Source: Paracoccaceae bacterium
GTDB lineage: Bacteria; Pseudomonadota; Alphaproteobacteria; Rhodobacterales; Rhodobacteraceae
Length of the DNA: 49,088 bases
NCBI GenBank assembly: GCA_028285485.1
Contig: JANQPC010000031.1
Coordinates: forward strand, 1 to 49,088
Reading direction: 5' to 3'
Below are positions 17,441 through 25,308 of the stretch, piece after piece. The translations under genes were made by a program, and so were the position numbers. Every line of letters starts with the position of its first letter. Position 1 is the stretch's first letter. The notes beneath the pieces are model-generated. The model made no database searches. It saw only the letters and a program-made list of their open reading frames with translations, and was not told where the DNA came from.

Positions 17441-17790
17441 TAGTCACCCATGGCCGAGGCGCGGATCTCGATCTTGCCGGTGCGGGCGGCGGGGCATTTT
17501 TCGGCCCAGGCCAGCGCGGCATCAAGATCGGGCACATCGATGGCGAAAAAGCCGCCCAGGGTTTCGCGGGTGTCCGCGAAAGGCCCATCCTGCACCCGCC
17601 GTTCGCCATCCTTGAGGCTGATCGTGGTGGCGGTTTCTGCCGGATGCAGCCAATCGGTATCCACGAAAACGCCGGCCTCCTGCAGTGCGCCGATATAGGC
17701 GCCATAAACCTCTTTCTCCCGCGCCCAGTCCTCTGGCGTCATATGGGCGAAATCGGCGGGGTTCGAGTAAAGCAGAAAGGTATAACGCAT
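17437..17790 (-). CDS. YCII/DGPF-domain protein
   Basis: The 117-residue YciI-related protein begins MRYTFLLYSNPADF and contains VQDGPFADTRETLGGFFAIDVPDLDAALAWAEKCPAA, with the DGPF signature that names the family. ATG 17790 has AGGAG 8 nt upstream. DGPF proteins are the characteristic partners of ECF42 sigma factors; their biochemical role is not known, although the ferredoxin-like YCII fold suggests small-molecule binding or an enzyme-like role. It lies 27 nt after the SRPBCC gene and overlaps the sigma gene by TTGA, so all three are one unit. Confidence 0.92.
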   Translation of the reverse strand: MRYTFLLYSNPADFAHMTPEDWAREKEVYGAYIGALQEAGVFVDTDWLHPAETATTISLKDGERRVQDGPFADTRETLGGFFAIDVPDLDAALAWAEKCPAARTGKIEIRASAMGDY

Positions 17791-17816
17791 GGAAATTCTC
17801 CTGTTGGCTGAGCGCA

Positions 17817-18329
17817 TTAGGCCGTGGCTTTTCTGATGTTCTCAAGCCCCAACTCGAAGGTCGGGCCCATCATGCCATCCATGAAAAGGCCGAAGATGCG
17901 AAAGATGGGGTTCAGTCCCATGTCGCTTTCCACCCGCCAGGTCACTTGGGTGCCTTCGGCCGTGGGGCGGGCCTCGATCAGCTGTGTAGGCTGGCCCATC
18001 GGCCCCATATCGATGGTGTAGACCACGCGATCAGGGCTCACCTCAGCAACGGTTTGCCGACCCTTGCCTTCCTTGCCCTCAAAGGTGAAGCCCGATCCTA
18101 CGCCGGCCTCGGGGCCATAGAGGCCGATCTTCAGCGCGGGGTCGCGAGATTTGTAGGGGTTGAACACCTGAAAGCCGCTATTTGATGCCGCGAGCGCCAG
18201 GATGGCCTCGGGCGCGGCGGCCACCGTGGCGGTGCGTTCCACACTCACGTGGCGCGGCAAGGCATAGGTGGCGGCGGTCAGGGCCGCGAGGCCCAGGGCG
18301 GTGTACGTGGCGATTGAAGCGATGGTCAT
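17817..18329 (-). CDS. SRPBCC (START/Bet v 1-like) family protein with N-terminal membrane helix
   Basis: The 170-residue protein begins with a hydrophobic helix (IASIATYTALGLAALTAATYALP) and continues as an SRPBCC domain: VSVERTATVAAAPEAILALAAS, then FNPYKSRDPALKIGLYGPEAGVGSGFTFEG and a C-terminal FMDGMMGPTFELGLENIRK helix. Such domains bind hydrophobic ligands in a deep pocket. I chose ATG 18329 because AGGA lies about 8 nt upstream; ATG 18346 lacks a ribosome site. It is the first gene of the SRPBCC - YCII - ECF42 operon, directly behind the predicted ECF42 promoter, so it is probably a sigma target. Confidence 0.83.
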   Translation of the reverse strand: MTIASIATYTALGLAALTAATYALPRHVSVERTATVAAAPEAILALAASNSGFQVFNPYKSRDPALKIGLYGPEAGVGSGFTFEGKEGKGRQTVAEVSPDRVVYTIDMGPMGQPTQLIEARPTAEGTQVTWRVESDMGLNPIFRIFGLFMDGMMGPTFELGLENIRKATA

Positions 18330-18381
18330 CTCTTTTTCCTCGTTCATGGTGTGAAGCGCCAAGCTGCGTCTTCACCCCCAT

Positions 18382-18440
18382 GACGGGCGGCCATCGCTTC
18401 AATCGACAGGCCGGAAAATTTTTTTCGAATTTTTTTTTTA
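18382..18440 (-). promoter_or_regulatory. Predicted ECF42-dependent autoregulatory promoter with A-tract UP element
   Basis: Reading the minus strand toward the SRPBCC gene: TGTCGA (18408-18403), 17 bp, CGTC (18385-18382). From memory of the ECF42 literature, target promoters have TGTCGA at -35 and CGTC/CGAC-like bases at -10, so both elements match the family encoded three genes downstream. Immediately upstream, 18415-18440 is almost pure A/T (two long A-runs around TTCGAA), striking in this GC-rich DNA and at UP-element distance. It includes the stop of the preceding dehydrogenase gene. Confidence 0.7.
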
Positions 18441-19439
18441 GCCCGCCGTCATGGCCCGCGCGGCATCCAGATAGGCTGTCGGCACCTCGATGCCATCGGC
18501 CTCCGCCGCGGCAATCGCAGCCGCGCGGCGGCTGCCGGGCAACCGCGTGCCCTCAAGCGCTTCGATCACCGCCAGAAGCCCTTCGAGCCGCTCTGCGAAT
18601 CCATTCGCTGCAGGTTTCATGGCCATCAGGAACTGCCCGGCCCCGGTGGGCGGGCCATCAGCTGTGAAGAAAGAGCTCATCTCGCGGCTCGTCTGGGCAC
18701 CGGTGAATACCGCTGCGAGGATTTCCACCATCAGCGCGAGCGCGGTGCCCTTTGCTTCCCCAATTGGCAGCATGGTGCCCGATAGTGCCGCCTCAGGATC
18801 TGTCGTCGGGGCCCCGCTGGCATCGAGCGCCCAGCCTTCGGGGATGGCCGTGCCGGATTTCCTGGCATGCATCACCTTTCCCCGCGCCACGCGCGAGAGC
18901 GACAGGTCAATCACAAGGGGCGGCTGGCCCTTGCGCGGCGCGGCAAAGGCGATGGGATTGGTTCCGAAAACCGCGGTGTTCGCCCCCCAGGGCGCCATCG
19001 CCGCAGGCGCGTTTGCCACCATCAAGCCAACGAGGCCCGCGCGGGCGATCCGATCCACCTGCACAGAGAGCGCCCCGCAATGGTGCGAGCGGTGGATGGA
19101 GGCCGTTGCGGTGCCGTAGGTGCCCGCCGCCTCCACCAGCGCCTCCAGCGCGAGATCGAGCGCGGGATAGGCAAAACCATCGCCCGCATCGATCACCAGC
19201 GCCGCCGGCGCGGGCGCGCTCAGCGCTGGCACCGCGCTACCCATTACCTTGCCGCTTTGCACCTGCGCGGCGTAGTCCGCAACGCGCGAGAACCCGTGGC
19301 CCACCTGTCCTTCTGCCTCCGCCGCCACGAGGGCATGTGCGACGGAACTCGCCTGTGCCCCAGGCACACCGATGGCCACGAAGGCGCACGCGATCAGGTC
19401 GCGCGCATCGGCAAGGGTAAGACGTTCGGTTCCGGACAT
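18438..19439 (-). CDS. Ldh2/malate-lactate dehydrogenase family; candidate (R)-sulfolactate dehydrogenase (ComC-like)
   Basis: The 333-residue protein is an Ldh2-family NAD(P)-dependent 2-hydroxyacid dehydrogenase: GHGFSRVADYAAQVQSGKV, a catalytic His in SIHRSHHCGALSVQV, NAPAAMAPWGANTAVFGTNPIAFAAP, and VIDLSLSRVARGKV. The family includes malate, ureidoglycolate and (R)-sulfolactate (ComC) dehydrogenases. It lies right after suyAB, and ComC accompanies sulfolactate degradation in other bacteria, so oxidation of (R)-sulfolactate to sulfopyruvate, or its reverse in racemisation, is the best guess. Start: ATG 19439; a TTG at 19472 behind AAGGAG would add 11 residues and cannot be excluded. Confidence 0.72.
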   Translation of the reverse strand: MSGTERLTLADARDLIACAFVAIGVPGAQASSVAHALVAAEAEGQVGHGFSRVADYAAQVQSGKVMGSAVPALSAPAPAALVIDAGDGFAYPALDLALEALVEAAGTYGTATASIHRSHHCGALSVQVDRIARAGLVGLMVANAPAAMAPWGANTAVFGTNPIAFAAPRKGQPPLVIDLSLSRVARGKVMHARKSGTAIPEGWALDASGAPTTDPEAALSGTMLPIGEAKGTALALMVEILAAVFTGAQTSREMSSFFTADGPPTGAGQFLMAMKPAANGFAERLEGLLAVIEALEGTRLPGSRRAAAIAAAEADGIEVPTAYLDAARAMTAG

Positions 19440-19479
19440 GGGGATTGAGGGCCGCGGATGTGGCGGCCCCAAAAGCTCC

Positions 19480-20661
19480 TTACGCGCTTCGATAAAGCTT
19501 CGTCATCGAAAACTCGCGATGCCCCAGCGCCTCTGCCGCGGTGTTGCGGCCATTGGCGGTGCGGCAGATCATATCGATCAGCGCATCGCCCGCCTCGTCA
19601 ATCGTCATCTCCCGCCGCAGGATACCGGAAACGTCCACATCCACATGCTCGCCCATGGTGCGTACGGTGCGGGGGTTTGCGGTGATCTTGATCACCGGCA
19701 CGATCGGGTTCCCAACCACGTTGCCCTGCCCCGTGGGGAAGGTGTGGATCACGGCGCCGCCCGCCGCCATCAGCGTAACGCATTCCGCCGCGGCCGAGGA
19801 GCTATCCATGAAATACAGCCCGCTACCGGCATTCGGCGCTTCCGCAGGCTCCAGAATATCGATGTATTGCGAGGTGCGGCCGATCTTTTCGAGATTGCCC
19901 AGCGCCTTTTCCTCAATCGTCGTCAGCCCGCCCTCGATATTGCCCTTCGTGGGCTGGCTGTCGGAGAGATCGTCGGTTTGGTGCGCGAAGATCACCTCGT
20001 CCTGATACGCCTTCCACATCTTGTACCAGCGCGCGCCAACTTCTTCGTTGATTGCCCGTTTCTGACAGATGTGTTCGGCGCCGGTGATCTCCGACGTCTC
20101 GCCAAAGAAGCCAGTGATGCCCTCGGGCAAAAGCTTGTCATACATGTTGCCCACGGTAGGGCAGGAGCCGAGGCCGGTGGTGGTATCGCTTTCCCCGCAT
20201 TTGGTGGAAACCCAGAGTTCGGAGATATTGCATTCTTCCCGCTGATACTCAGTGGTCTGGTGAACGAACTCTTTCGCCTTCCAGCTGGCGGCGCGGATCG
20301 TCTCAAAATCCCCGTTCTGTTCGATGGAAAACTCCGCCACCGGCTTGCCGGTTTCGCGAATGCCGTCGGCGATGCGCTTCGTCCAGCCCGGTTCGATCCC
20401 GATCACCACCACGGCGGCCACGTTGGGGTTGGCGCCCGTGCCGATCATTGTTCGGAAGTGAAGCTCAAGATCCTCGCCAAACTGCAGCCGCCCATAGGCA
20501 TGGGGGATCGCAAGCGTGCCTTTTACATTGTTTGCCACCGCCTCGCAGGCCGCATTCGAGATATCGTCTACAGGCAGGATCAGAACGTGATTGCGCACGC
20601 CCACGCGGCCGTTCTCGCGCCGGTAGGCCTTGACGGTCATGTTGGAGTATTTCGATGCCAT
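19480..20661 (-). CDS. suyB: (R)-Sulfolactate sulfo-lyase large subunit (UxaA family)
   Basis: The 393-residue protein is the large part of the altronate dehydratase/UxaA family: [106 protein letters not shown] single altronate or galactarate dehydratase has about 500 residues; here the small subunit is a separate gene, as in SuyAB of Paracoccus (about 8 and 42 kDa). Conserved Cys residues (KCGES, LGSCP) fit an iron-dependent lyase. It would eliminate sulfite from (R)-sulfolactate, giving pyruvate. hpsN in the same run supports this over a sugar acid. ATG 20661 follows AAGGA. Confidence 0.78.
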   Translation of the reverse strand: MASKYSNMTVKAYRRENGRVGVRNHVLILPVDDISNAACEAVANNVKGTLAIPHAYGRLQFGEDLELHFRTMIGTGANPNVAAVVVIGIEPGWTKRIADGIRETGKPVAEFSIEQNGDFETIRAASWKAKEFVHQTTEYQREECNISELWVSTKCGESDTTTGLGSCPTVGNMYDKLLPEGITGFFGETSEITGAEHICQKRAINEEVGARWYKMWKAYQDEVIFAHQTDDLSDSQPTKGNIEGGLTTIEEKALGNLEKIGRTSQYIDILEPAEAPNAGSGLYFMDSSSAAAECVTLMAAGGAVIHTFPTGQGNVVGNPIVPVIKITANPRTVRTMGEHVDVDVSGILRREMTIDEAGDALIDMICRTANGRNTAAEALGHREFSMTKLYRSA

Positions 20662-20672
20662 GGGAGGGATCC

Positions 20673-20963
20673 TTACCAGCGTTTCGTTTTGCAGTTATGG
20701 GTATGCACGTGCCCGCCCTGCGGAATATTGGCGATGATCTTGCCAATGTCTTCGCCGTATTTGATGGCCGTATCCCCTTCGGAAAGATCCTTCAGCGCGA
20801 TCTTGTGGCCGATCGGCACATCGGCCCCCGCCGTAAGGCGAAAGGTCGAATTATCATGCGTAACGCAGCACAGCATATCGGTGCCGGCGGTGAGCCCTTC
20901 GATCACCACGACACCCACGTTATCGGCGTGTTCGTGAACAAGAAGGTGCGGGGTTTCAGCCAT
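20673..20963 (-). CDS. suyA: (R)-Sulfolactate sulfo-lyase small subunit (SAF domain)
   Basis: The 96-residue protein is a UxaA N-terminal SAF domain: [51 protein letters not shown], and a closing [12 protein letters not shown]. Size and separation from the large subunit match SuyA. It forms the complex with SuyB that cleaves sulfolactate to pyruvate and sulfite. ATG 20963 has AGGAG 7 nt upstream; the frame extends upstream but without a ribosome site. suyB begins 11 nt downstream. Confidence 0.8.
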   Translation of the reverse strand: MAETPHLLVHEHADNVGVVVIEGLTAGTDMLCCVTHDNSTFRLTAGADVPIGHKIALKDLSEGDTAIKYGEDIGKIIANIPQGGHVHTHNCKTKRW

Positions 20964-20979
20964 CGGTGTCTCCTGACGT

Positions 20980-21945
20980 TCAGGGCTTGAGTATGATCTT
21001 GGGCGCGGCCACGCGGCCGGCGCGGATATCGGCAAAAGCGCGCGCGCCCTCTGAAAGGGGGCGCGTTTCGATCCAATCCAACGCGCCGAGGCGGCCATCA
21101 AACATCGCTTGTGCGGTATCGCGAAAATCCTGCGCGGTATAGGTGTAGGTGCCGATAAACGTGATCTCCTGCAAGGTCATCCGGCGGATATCGAGCCCGC
21201 CCTCGGGGCTCCCGAGCCCAATATGCAGGATCACACCGCCCGGCGCCGCGTGGGCCGAGGCGAGCGCGCGTGTTGCATCAAACCCCACCGCATCAACCAC
21301 GATGGGAAACTGATCCTCCGGCGAAAGGCGCCCGGGATCGAGCGCCTCGAAGCCGCAGGTGCGGCGCAAGTACTCTTGCCGCCCCGCATTGGGCTCAGCA
21401 ATGCGCACATCGGCCACGCCCTGCGCGGCAAGGCTGAGCGCGGCGCCCACCCCGATCGCACCGCCACCGATCACCAGCGCCCGGCCCTCGGCCACTTCGC
21501 GGGCCAGCCGCGTGCCGTGCCAGCCGCAGGCAATCGGCTCCGCCAACGCGGCCTGATCGGCATGAATGTGATCGGGCAGGTCAACAAGATTGCGTTCGGG
21601 CAGCACCACGGCTTCGGCAAACCCGCCTTCGCGCGGCGGCATCGAGATGATCTGCCGCGTGGCGCAAAGGTTATCGCGCCCCTCCTGGCAATAGGCGCAG
21701 ATCCCGCAGGTGACGAGCGGGTTCACCGTGACCCTCTTGCCATCGGCCCGCACGGTTCCGGCTACTTCGTGGCCGAGGATCAGCGGCGCCGGGCGGCGTT
21801 CATCATGGCCGAGAAAGGCGTGCATATCGGATCCGCAGATACCGACGCTTTCCACCGAGATCAGGTGTTCGCCCTGTTGCGGCGCCGGATCGGCATATTC
21901 GATGTAATCCAGCCTCTCGGGCCCTTTATAAACCAGCGCCCTCAT
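20980..21945 (-). CDS. Zinc-dependent alcohol dehydrogenase, candidate DHPS 2-dehydrogenase
   Basis: The 321-residue medium-chain dehydrogenase has the catalytic-zinc region SVGICGSDMHAF and LILGHEVAG, a four-Cys structural-zinc lobe (CGICAYCQEGRDNLC), and a nucleotide-binding LVIGGGAIGVGAAL. It is slightly shorter than the usual 340-350. In DHPS pathways (HpsO, HpsP) two dehydrogenases interconvert the enantiomers of 2,3-dihydroxypropane-1-sulfonate through the 2-keto compound; this enzyme and the SDR encoded just upstream are plausible equivalents. Which is HpsO and which HpsP cannot be settled here. Its ATG overlaps the SDR stop (ATGA, 21942-21945). Confidence 0.8.
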   Translation of the reverse strand: MRALVYKGPERLDYIEYADPAPQQGEHLISVESVGICGSDMHAFLGHDERRPAPLILGHEVAGTVRADGKRVTVNPLVTCGICAYCQEGRDNLCATRQIISMPPREGGFAEAVVLPERNLVDLPDHIHADQAALAEPIACGWHGTRLAREVAEGRALVIGGGAIGVGAALSLAAQGVADVRIAEPNAGRQEYLRRTCGFEALDPGRLSPEDQFPIVVDAVGFDATRALASAHAAPGGVILHIGLGSPEGGLDIRRMTLQEITFIGTYTYTAQDFRDTAQAMFDGRLGALDWIETRPLSEGARAFADIRAGRVAAPKIILKP

Positions 21946-22712
21946 TTCGCGGTGAACCCCCCGTCAACCATCAGAAGCTGGCCCGTCACATAGGCCGAGG
22001 CATCGGAACACAGAAACAGGAGCGGCCCGTCGATATCCTCGGGCTCGCCATTCCGCCCGATGCAGGTTTGCTCGGCATTCCGCGCCGCGCGGGCGGGATC
22101 GGCGAAAACCGGTGCCGTAAGCTCGGTGCGGAAGAACCCCGGGCCAAGCGCGTTCACCGTAATCCCGTTTGGGGACCATGCTTCGGCCATCGCCCGCGTC
22201 AGCTGCACCACCCCGCCCTTGGAGGCGCCATAGGCCAGCCCGCCCGGAAAGGCGCGGCTCGATTGCAGCGAGGCAAAGGTCACTACCCGGCCCCAGCCCT
22301 GCGCGGCCATCGCCGGCGCCAGCGCCTGGGTCAGAAAGAAGGGGGCGGCGAGATTGATCGAAAGCGTTGCATCCCACCCTGCGCCTGTCACGTCCGGCGC
22401 CGCTTCCCGGGTGTTGAGCCCCGCGGCATGCACAACGATATCTGGCGGCCCAAAAGGGGCGGCCACATCGCGGGCAAGATCGGGGATCTTCCCGCGATCG
22501 GAGAGATCGCAGGGCACCGCCGCAATCTTCCCCGCTCCGCCTGCCGCCAGATCCTCAAGCGCCGCGAGCCGCCGCGCCACGCCCACAACCTTTGCACCGG
22601 CTGCCGCCAGCACCTCCGCCGCCCGGCGCCCCAGGCCCGCGCTCGCGCCTGTTACGCAGGCCACATGGCCGGTCAGATCAAAAAGCTGTGCGGGGGCGGC
22701 AAGGCTAGCCAT
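21942..22712 (-). CDS. Short-chain dehydrogenase/reductase, candidate DHPS 2-dehydrogenase
   Basis: The 256-residue classical SDR has TGASAGLG (21-28) for NAD(P), VHAAGLN, the catalytic Ser in FASLQSS and YGASK with Tyr and Lys, and the C-terminal GQLLMVDGGF. Its start overlaps the end of hpsN by 8 bp. Position between hpsN and suyAB suggests it oxidises or reduces C2 of dihydroxypropanesulfonate, working with the zinc dehydrogenase to convert the (S) form to the (R) form used by HpsN (inference). A gluconate-5-dehydrogenase-like activity is the main alternative. Confidence 0.82.
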   Translation of the reverse strand: MASLAAPAQLFDLTGHVACVTGASAGLGRRAAEVLAAAGAKVVGVARRLAALEDLAAGGAGKIAAVPCDLSDRGKIPDLARDVAAPFGPPDIVVHAAGLNTREAAPDVTGAGWDATLSINLAAPFFLTQALAPAMAAQGWGRVVTFASLQSSRAFPGGLAYGASKGGVVQLTRAMAEAWSPNGITVNALGPGFFRTELTAPVFADPARAARNAEQTCIGRNGEPEDIDGPLLFLCSDASAYVTGQLLMVDGGFTAK

Positions 22713-24012
22713 CGGCTGTCAGATCAAATGTCTCGTCAGGGAAGTATTTCCGGAGGCGGATATCGGCGGTGCGGGCGTGGCCCTCCATCCCTTCGAGCCG
22801 CGCAATCCGCGCGGTGGCCTCGGCGATGGGTTTGGCGCCTTCCTTGGTGGAACGCTGCCAGGTCACGATCTTCATGTATTTGTGGACCGAAAGGCCGCCG
22901 GTGTAACTGGCTGCCCCGGAGGTGGGAAGAACGTGGTTGGTGCCAGAGGCTTTGTCGCCAAAGGCCACGGTTGTCTCTTCCCCAAGAAACAGCGAGCCGT
23001 AGCAGGAAAGCCGCCCCAGCCACCAATCAAGATCGGCGGCCTGCACCGTCAGGTGTTCGGGCGCATAGGCATCGGAGGTGGCCGCCATCTCCTCCCGATC
23101 CGGGCACAGGATCACCTCGGCATAGTCGCGCCAGGCCGCCGTGGCATTGTCGCGGTTCACATCCGGGAGATCCTCGATCAGAAGCGGAACAAGGCGCATC
23201 ACTTCTTCGGCAAGCGCGCGATCATCGGTCACAAGCCAGACGGGCGAGTTGTAGCCATGCTCCGCCTGGCCCACGAGATCGGCGGCCACAATCATAGGAT
23301 CGGCGGTGCTGTCCGCCAGGATCAGGCTATCGGTCGGCCCCGCGATCATATCGATCCCTACGCGCCCGAAGAGGATGCGCTTGGCCTCGGCCACAAACTG
23401 GTTGCCGGGCCCCACGAGGATGTTGGCCTTGGGCAGGCCGAACAACCCGAAGGTCATCGCCGCAACACCCTGAACGCCACCCATGGCCATGATCCGGTCG
23501 GCCCCGCAGATATGGGCGGCGTAAACGATGGCGGGCGCAATGCCCTCACCGGGGCGCGGCGGCGAACAGGCCACGATGTGTTCGCAGCCCGCCACCTTGG
23601 CGGTTGTCACCGTCATGATCGCGCTGGCGATATGACTGTAGCGCCCGCCCGGCACGTAGCAGCCCGCCGCGGCCACGGGGATGCTTTTCTGGCCTGCGAT
23701 CAGGCCCGGCACAACCTCCACTTCGAAATCCGCGATGGTGCCTTTCTGCGCTTCCGCGAAGCGCTTCACATTGGCATGGGCGAACTGGATATCGCGCTTG
23801 AGCTTCTCGGGCACTTTGGCAACGGCTGCGGCGACCTCTTCTTCGGTCAGCAGCACGTTGCCATCGTATTTGTCGAACTTCGCCGCGTATTCGAGCGCCG
23901 CGGCATCCCCCCGCGCTTCGATATCGTCGAGGATGCCCCGCACGATGGCCTGGGTTTCCGTGGCATCGCTTTTCGAGGTGAGAGTGGCCTTCTTGAGATA
24001 CTCGCGCGGCAT
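22705..24012 (-). CDS. hpsN: Sulfopropanediol 3-dehydrogenase (HisD-family)
   Basis: The 435-residue HisD-fold enzyme keeps the zinc ligand pattern Q249, H252, D353, H412 and the catalytic pair E319-H320 in YAPEHLTV. Substrate-region features such as YVPGGRYSHIASAIMTVTTAKVAGC and SGAASYTGGLSVHKYMKIVTWQR are those I associate with HpsN rather than histidinol dehydrogenase, and no his genes are near. It should oxidise (R)-2,3-dihydroxypropane-1-sulfonate to (R)-sulfolactate with 2 NAD+ in two steps. suyAB, which consume sulfolactate, follow in the same run. ATG 24012 follows AGGA at 8 nt. Control is likely by the divergent LacI protein through the operator at 24126. Confidence 0.87.
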   Translation of the reverse strand: MPREYLKKATLTSKSDATETQAIVRGILDDIEARGDAAALEYAAKFDKYDGNVLLTEEEVAAAVAKVPEKLKRDIQFAHANVKRFAEAQKGTIADFEVEVVPGLIAGQKSIPVAAAGCYVPGGRYSHIASAIMTVTTAKVAGCEHIVACSPPRPGEGIAPAIVYAAHICGADRIMAMGGVQGVAAMTFGLFGLPKANILVGPGNQFVAEAKRILFGRVGIDMIAGPTDSLILADSTADPMIVAADLVGQAEHGYNSPVWLVTDDRALAEEVMRLVPLLIEDLPDVNRDNATAAWRDYAEVILCPDREEMAATSDAYAPEHLTVQAADLDWWLGRLSCYGSLFLGEETTVAFGDKASGTNHVLPTSGAASYTGGLSVHKYMKIVTWQRSTKEGAKPIAEATARIARLEGMEGHARTADIRLRKYFPDETFDLTADG

Positions 24013-24125
24013 GGCGTGGATCCTGTCTGCGGATATGGCGGCAGATCAACGGGGGCGCGATGGCGGGCGCAAGTTGCGGCGCGGGGTGCCGGCGCGCCCT
24101 CCCTTGCCCGCCGAGTCGCAATGCT

Positions 24126-24139
24126 TGTAAGCGCTTACA
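24126..24139. promoter_or_regulatory. Perfect LacI/GalR-type operator between hpsN and the LacI gene
   Basis: TGTAAGCGCTTACA is a perfect 14-bp palindrome with the central CG typical of LacI/GalR operators. On the minus strand a plausible hpsN promoter, TTGCGC - 17 bp - TACAAG, would place this operator across the spacer and -10, consistent with repression of the sulfonate operon. Confidence 0.8.
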
Positions 24140-24182
24140 TTAGTCGGCGCAAGAGCCCTCGCACTGCGCTTTTCATATGCGG

Positions 24183-24196
24183 TGCGAGCGCTTATC
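24183..24196. promoter_or_regulatory. Second, degenerate LacI-type half operator
   Basis: TGCGAGCGCTTATC matches the palindrome at 24126 at 10 of 14 positions and keeps the central AGCGCTTA. It is 57 bp away centre to centre and sits just before the LacI reading frame, suggesting autoregulation or looping between the two sites. Confidence 0.5.
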
Positions 24197-24219
24197 CTCG
24201 CGTGACGGGCGAGGCCCGA

Positions 24220-25278
24220 TTGCTACAAAAGGCCAATGCGCAGGTGAGCCAGGCAAACCGCCACCGCCCCCCTTCCCCGACATTGCAGGATGTCGCCACG
24301 GCTGCGGGCGTTTCAACGGCCACCGTTTCGCGCTGCCTAAATGCGCCCGATCGCGTGGTGGCAAAGACCCGCGAAAAGGTGCTGCGCGTGGTGCGCGAGA
24401 TGGGCTATGCGCCGAATTTCGGCGCGCAGGCCCTTGCCGCCAAGCGCACCAACACAATCGGCGCGATCATCCCCACGATGGAAAACGCGATCTTCGCGCG
24501 CGGGCTTCAGGCGTTTCAGGAGGAACTTGCGCGGCACGGGCTCACGCTGCTGGTCGCCAGTTCCTCCTACCAGCCCGATCTGGAGGAAGAGCAGATCCGG
24601 ACCCTGATCGCACGCGGGGCCGATGCGCTTTTGCTGATCGGGTTCGATCGCGCGCAGGGGGTTTACGACTATCTCGAAAAGCGCGGCATTCCCTACGTTA
24701 TCTCCTGGGCGCATCGCGGCGGCAGCGGGCCCCTCGCGGTGGGGTTCGATAACCGCGCGGCCATGCGCCTTCTGGCCGATAAGGTATTTGCGCTCGGGCA
24801 TGAAGCAGTTGCCGTGATCTCGGCCCCTGTGGCCCAGAACGACCGGGCGCGGGAACGGGTGGAGGCGGTGCAGGATGCGGCGGCTGCGGCGCATGGCGCA
24901 GGGGCGGCAATCTCCATCGTCGAAGTCCCCTATGCGATTGAAAACGGCGCGCGCGCTATGGCCGATCTGATGGCGCAGACCCCGCGCCCCACCGCCGTGC
25001 TCTGCGGCAACGATGTGCTGGCGGTGGGCGCGCTTGCCCGGACGCGGGCCCTTGGCCTCGACGTGCCGCGCGACGTCTCGATCACCGGTTTTGACGATAT
25101 CGAACTTGCGCAGATTGCGGATCCGGCGCTGACAACCGTGCATGTGCCCCATGCCGATATGGGCCGCGAAGCCGCCAGCCTGATTGCGCGGCTCCTGTCC
25201 GGCGGCACCGGCGAGAGCGTGGCCTTGGAAACGCGGATCGTGATGCGCGGATCACTCGGCCCGCCGGGCAAACCTTAG
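24220..25278 (+). CDS. LacI/GalR family transcriptional regulator
   Basis: The protein (352 aa from TTG 24220) has the N-terminal helix-turn-helix TLQDVATAAGVSTATVSRCLN and the periplasmic-binding-like effector domain: TIGAIIPTMENAIFARGLQAFQEE, GHEAVAVISAP, AVLCGNDVLAVGALARTRALGL, ITGFDDIELAQIADPALTTV. The frame is open far upstream opposite hpsN, but that part is not coding. Start candidates are GTG 24202, TTG 24220 (GCGAGG at about 5 nt, preferred) and GTG 24244. It is divergent from hpsN with a perfect LacI operator between, so it probably represses the sulfonate operon until an inducer such as DHPS or an intermediate binds. Confidence 0.87.
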   Translation: MLQKANAQVSQANRHRPPSPTLQDVATAAGVSTATVSRCLNAPDRVVAKTREKVLRVVREMGYAPNFGAQALAAKRTNTIGAIIPTMENAIFARGLQAFQEELARHGLTLLVASSSYQPDLEEEQIRTLIARGADALLLIGFDRAQGVYDYLEKRGIPYVISWAHRGGSGPLAVGFDNRAAMRLLADKVFALGHEAVAVISAPVAQNDRARERVEAVQDAAAAAHGAGAAISIVEVPYAIENGARAMADLMAQTPRPTAVLCGNDVLAVGALARTRALGLDVPRDVSITGFDDIELAQIADPALTTVHVPHADMGREAASLIARLLSGGTGESVALETRIVMRGSLGPPGKP

Positions 25279-25308
25279 CCGGGTAGCATACGCCGAAAGC
25301 CACCAGCG

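Noticed and set aside
19480-20963. Altronate or galactarate dehydratase in sugar acid catabolism.
   Set aside because: Those are single chains of about 500 residues; here the two parts are separate genes of SuyA and SuyB size beside an HpsN homolog. Not fully excluded.
22705-24012. Histidinol dehydrogenase (hisD) of histidine biosynthesis.
   Set aside because: No other his genes are near; the gene is in a run with suyAB, and its conserved segments look like HpsN.
22354-24219. A long N-terminal extension of the LacI reading frame.
   Set aside because: It is antisense to hpsN and the SDR gene, has no domain, and LacI proteins begin just before the helix-turn-helix.
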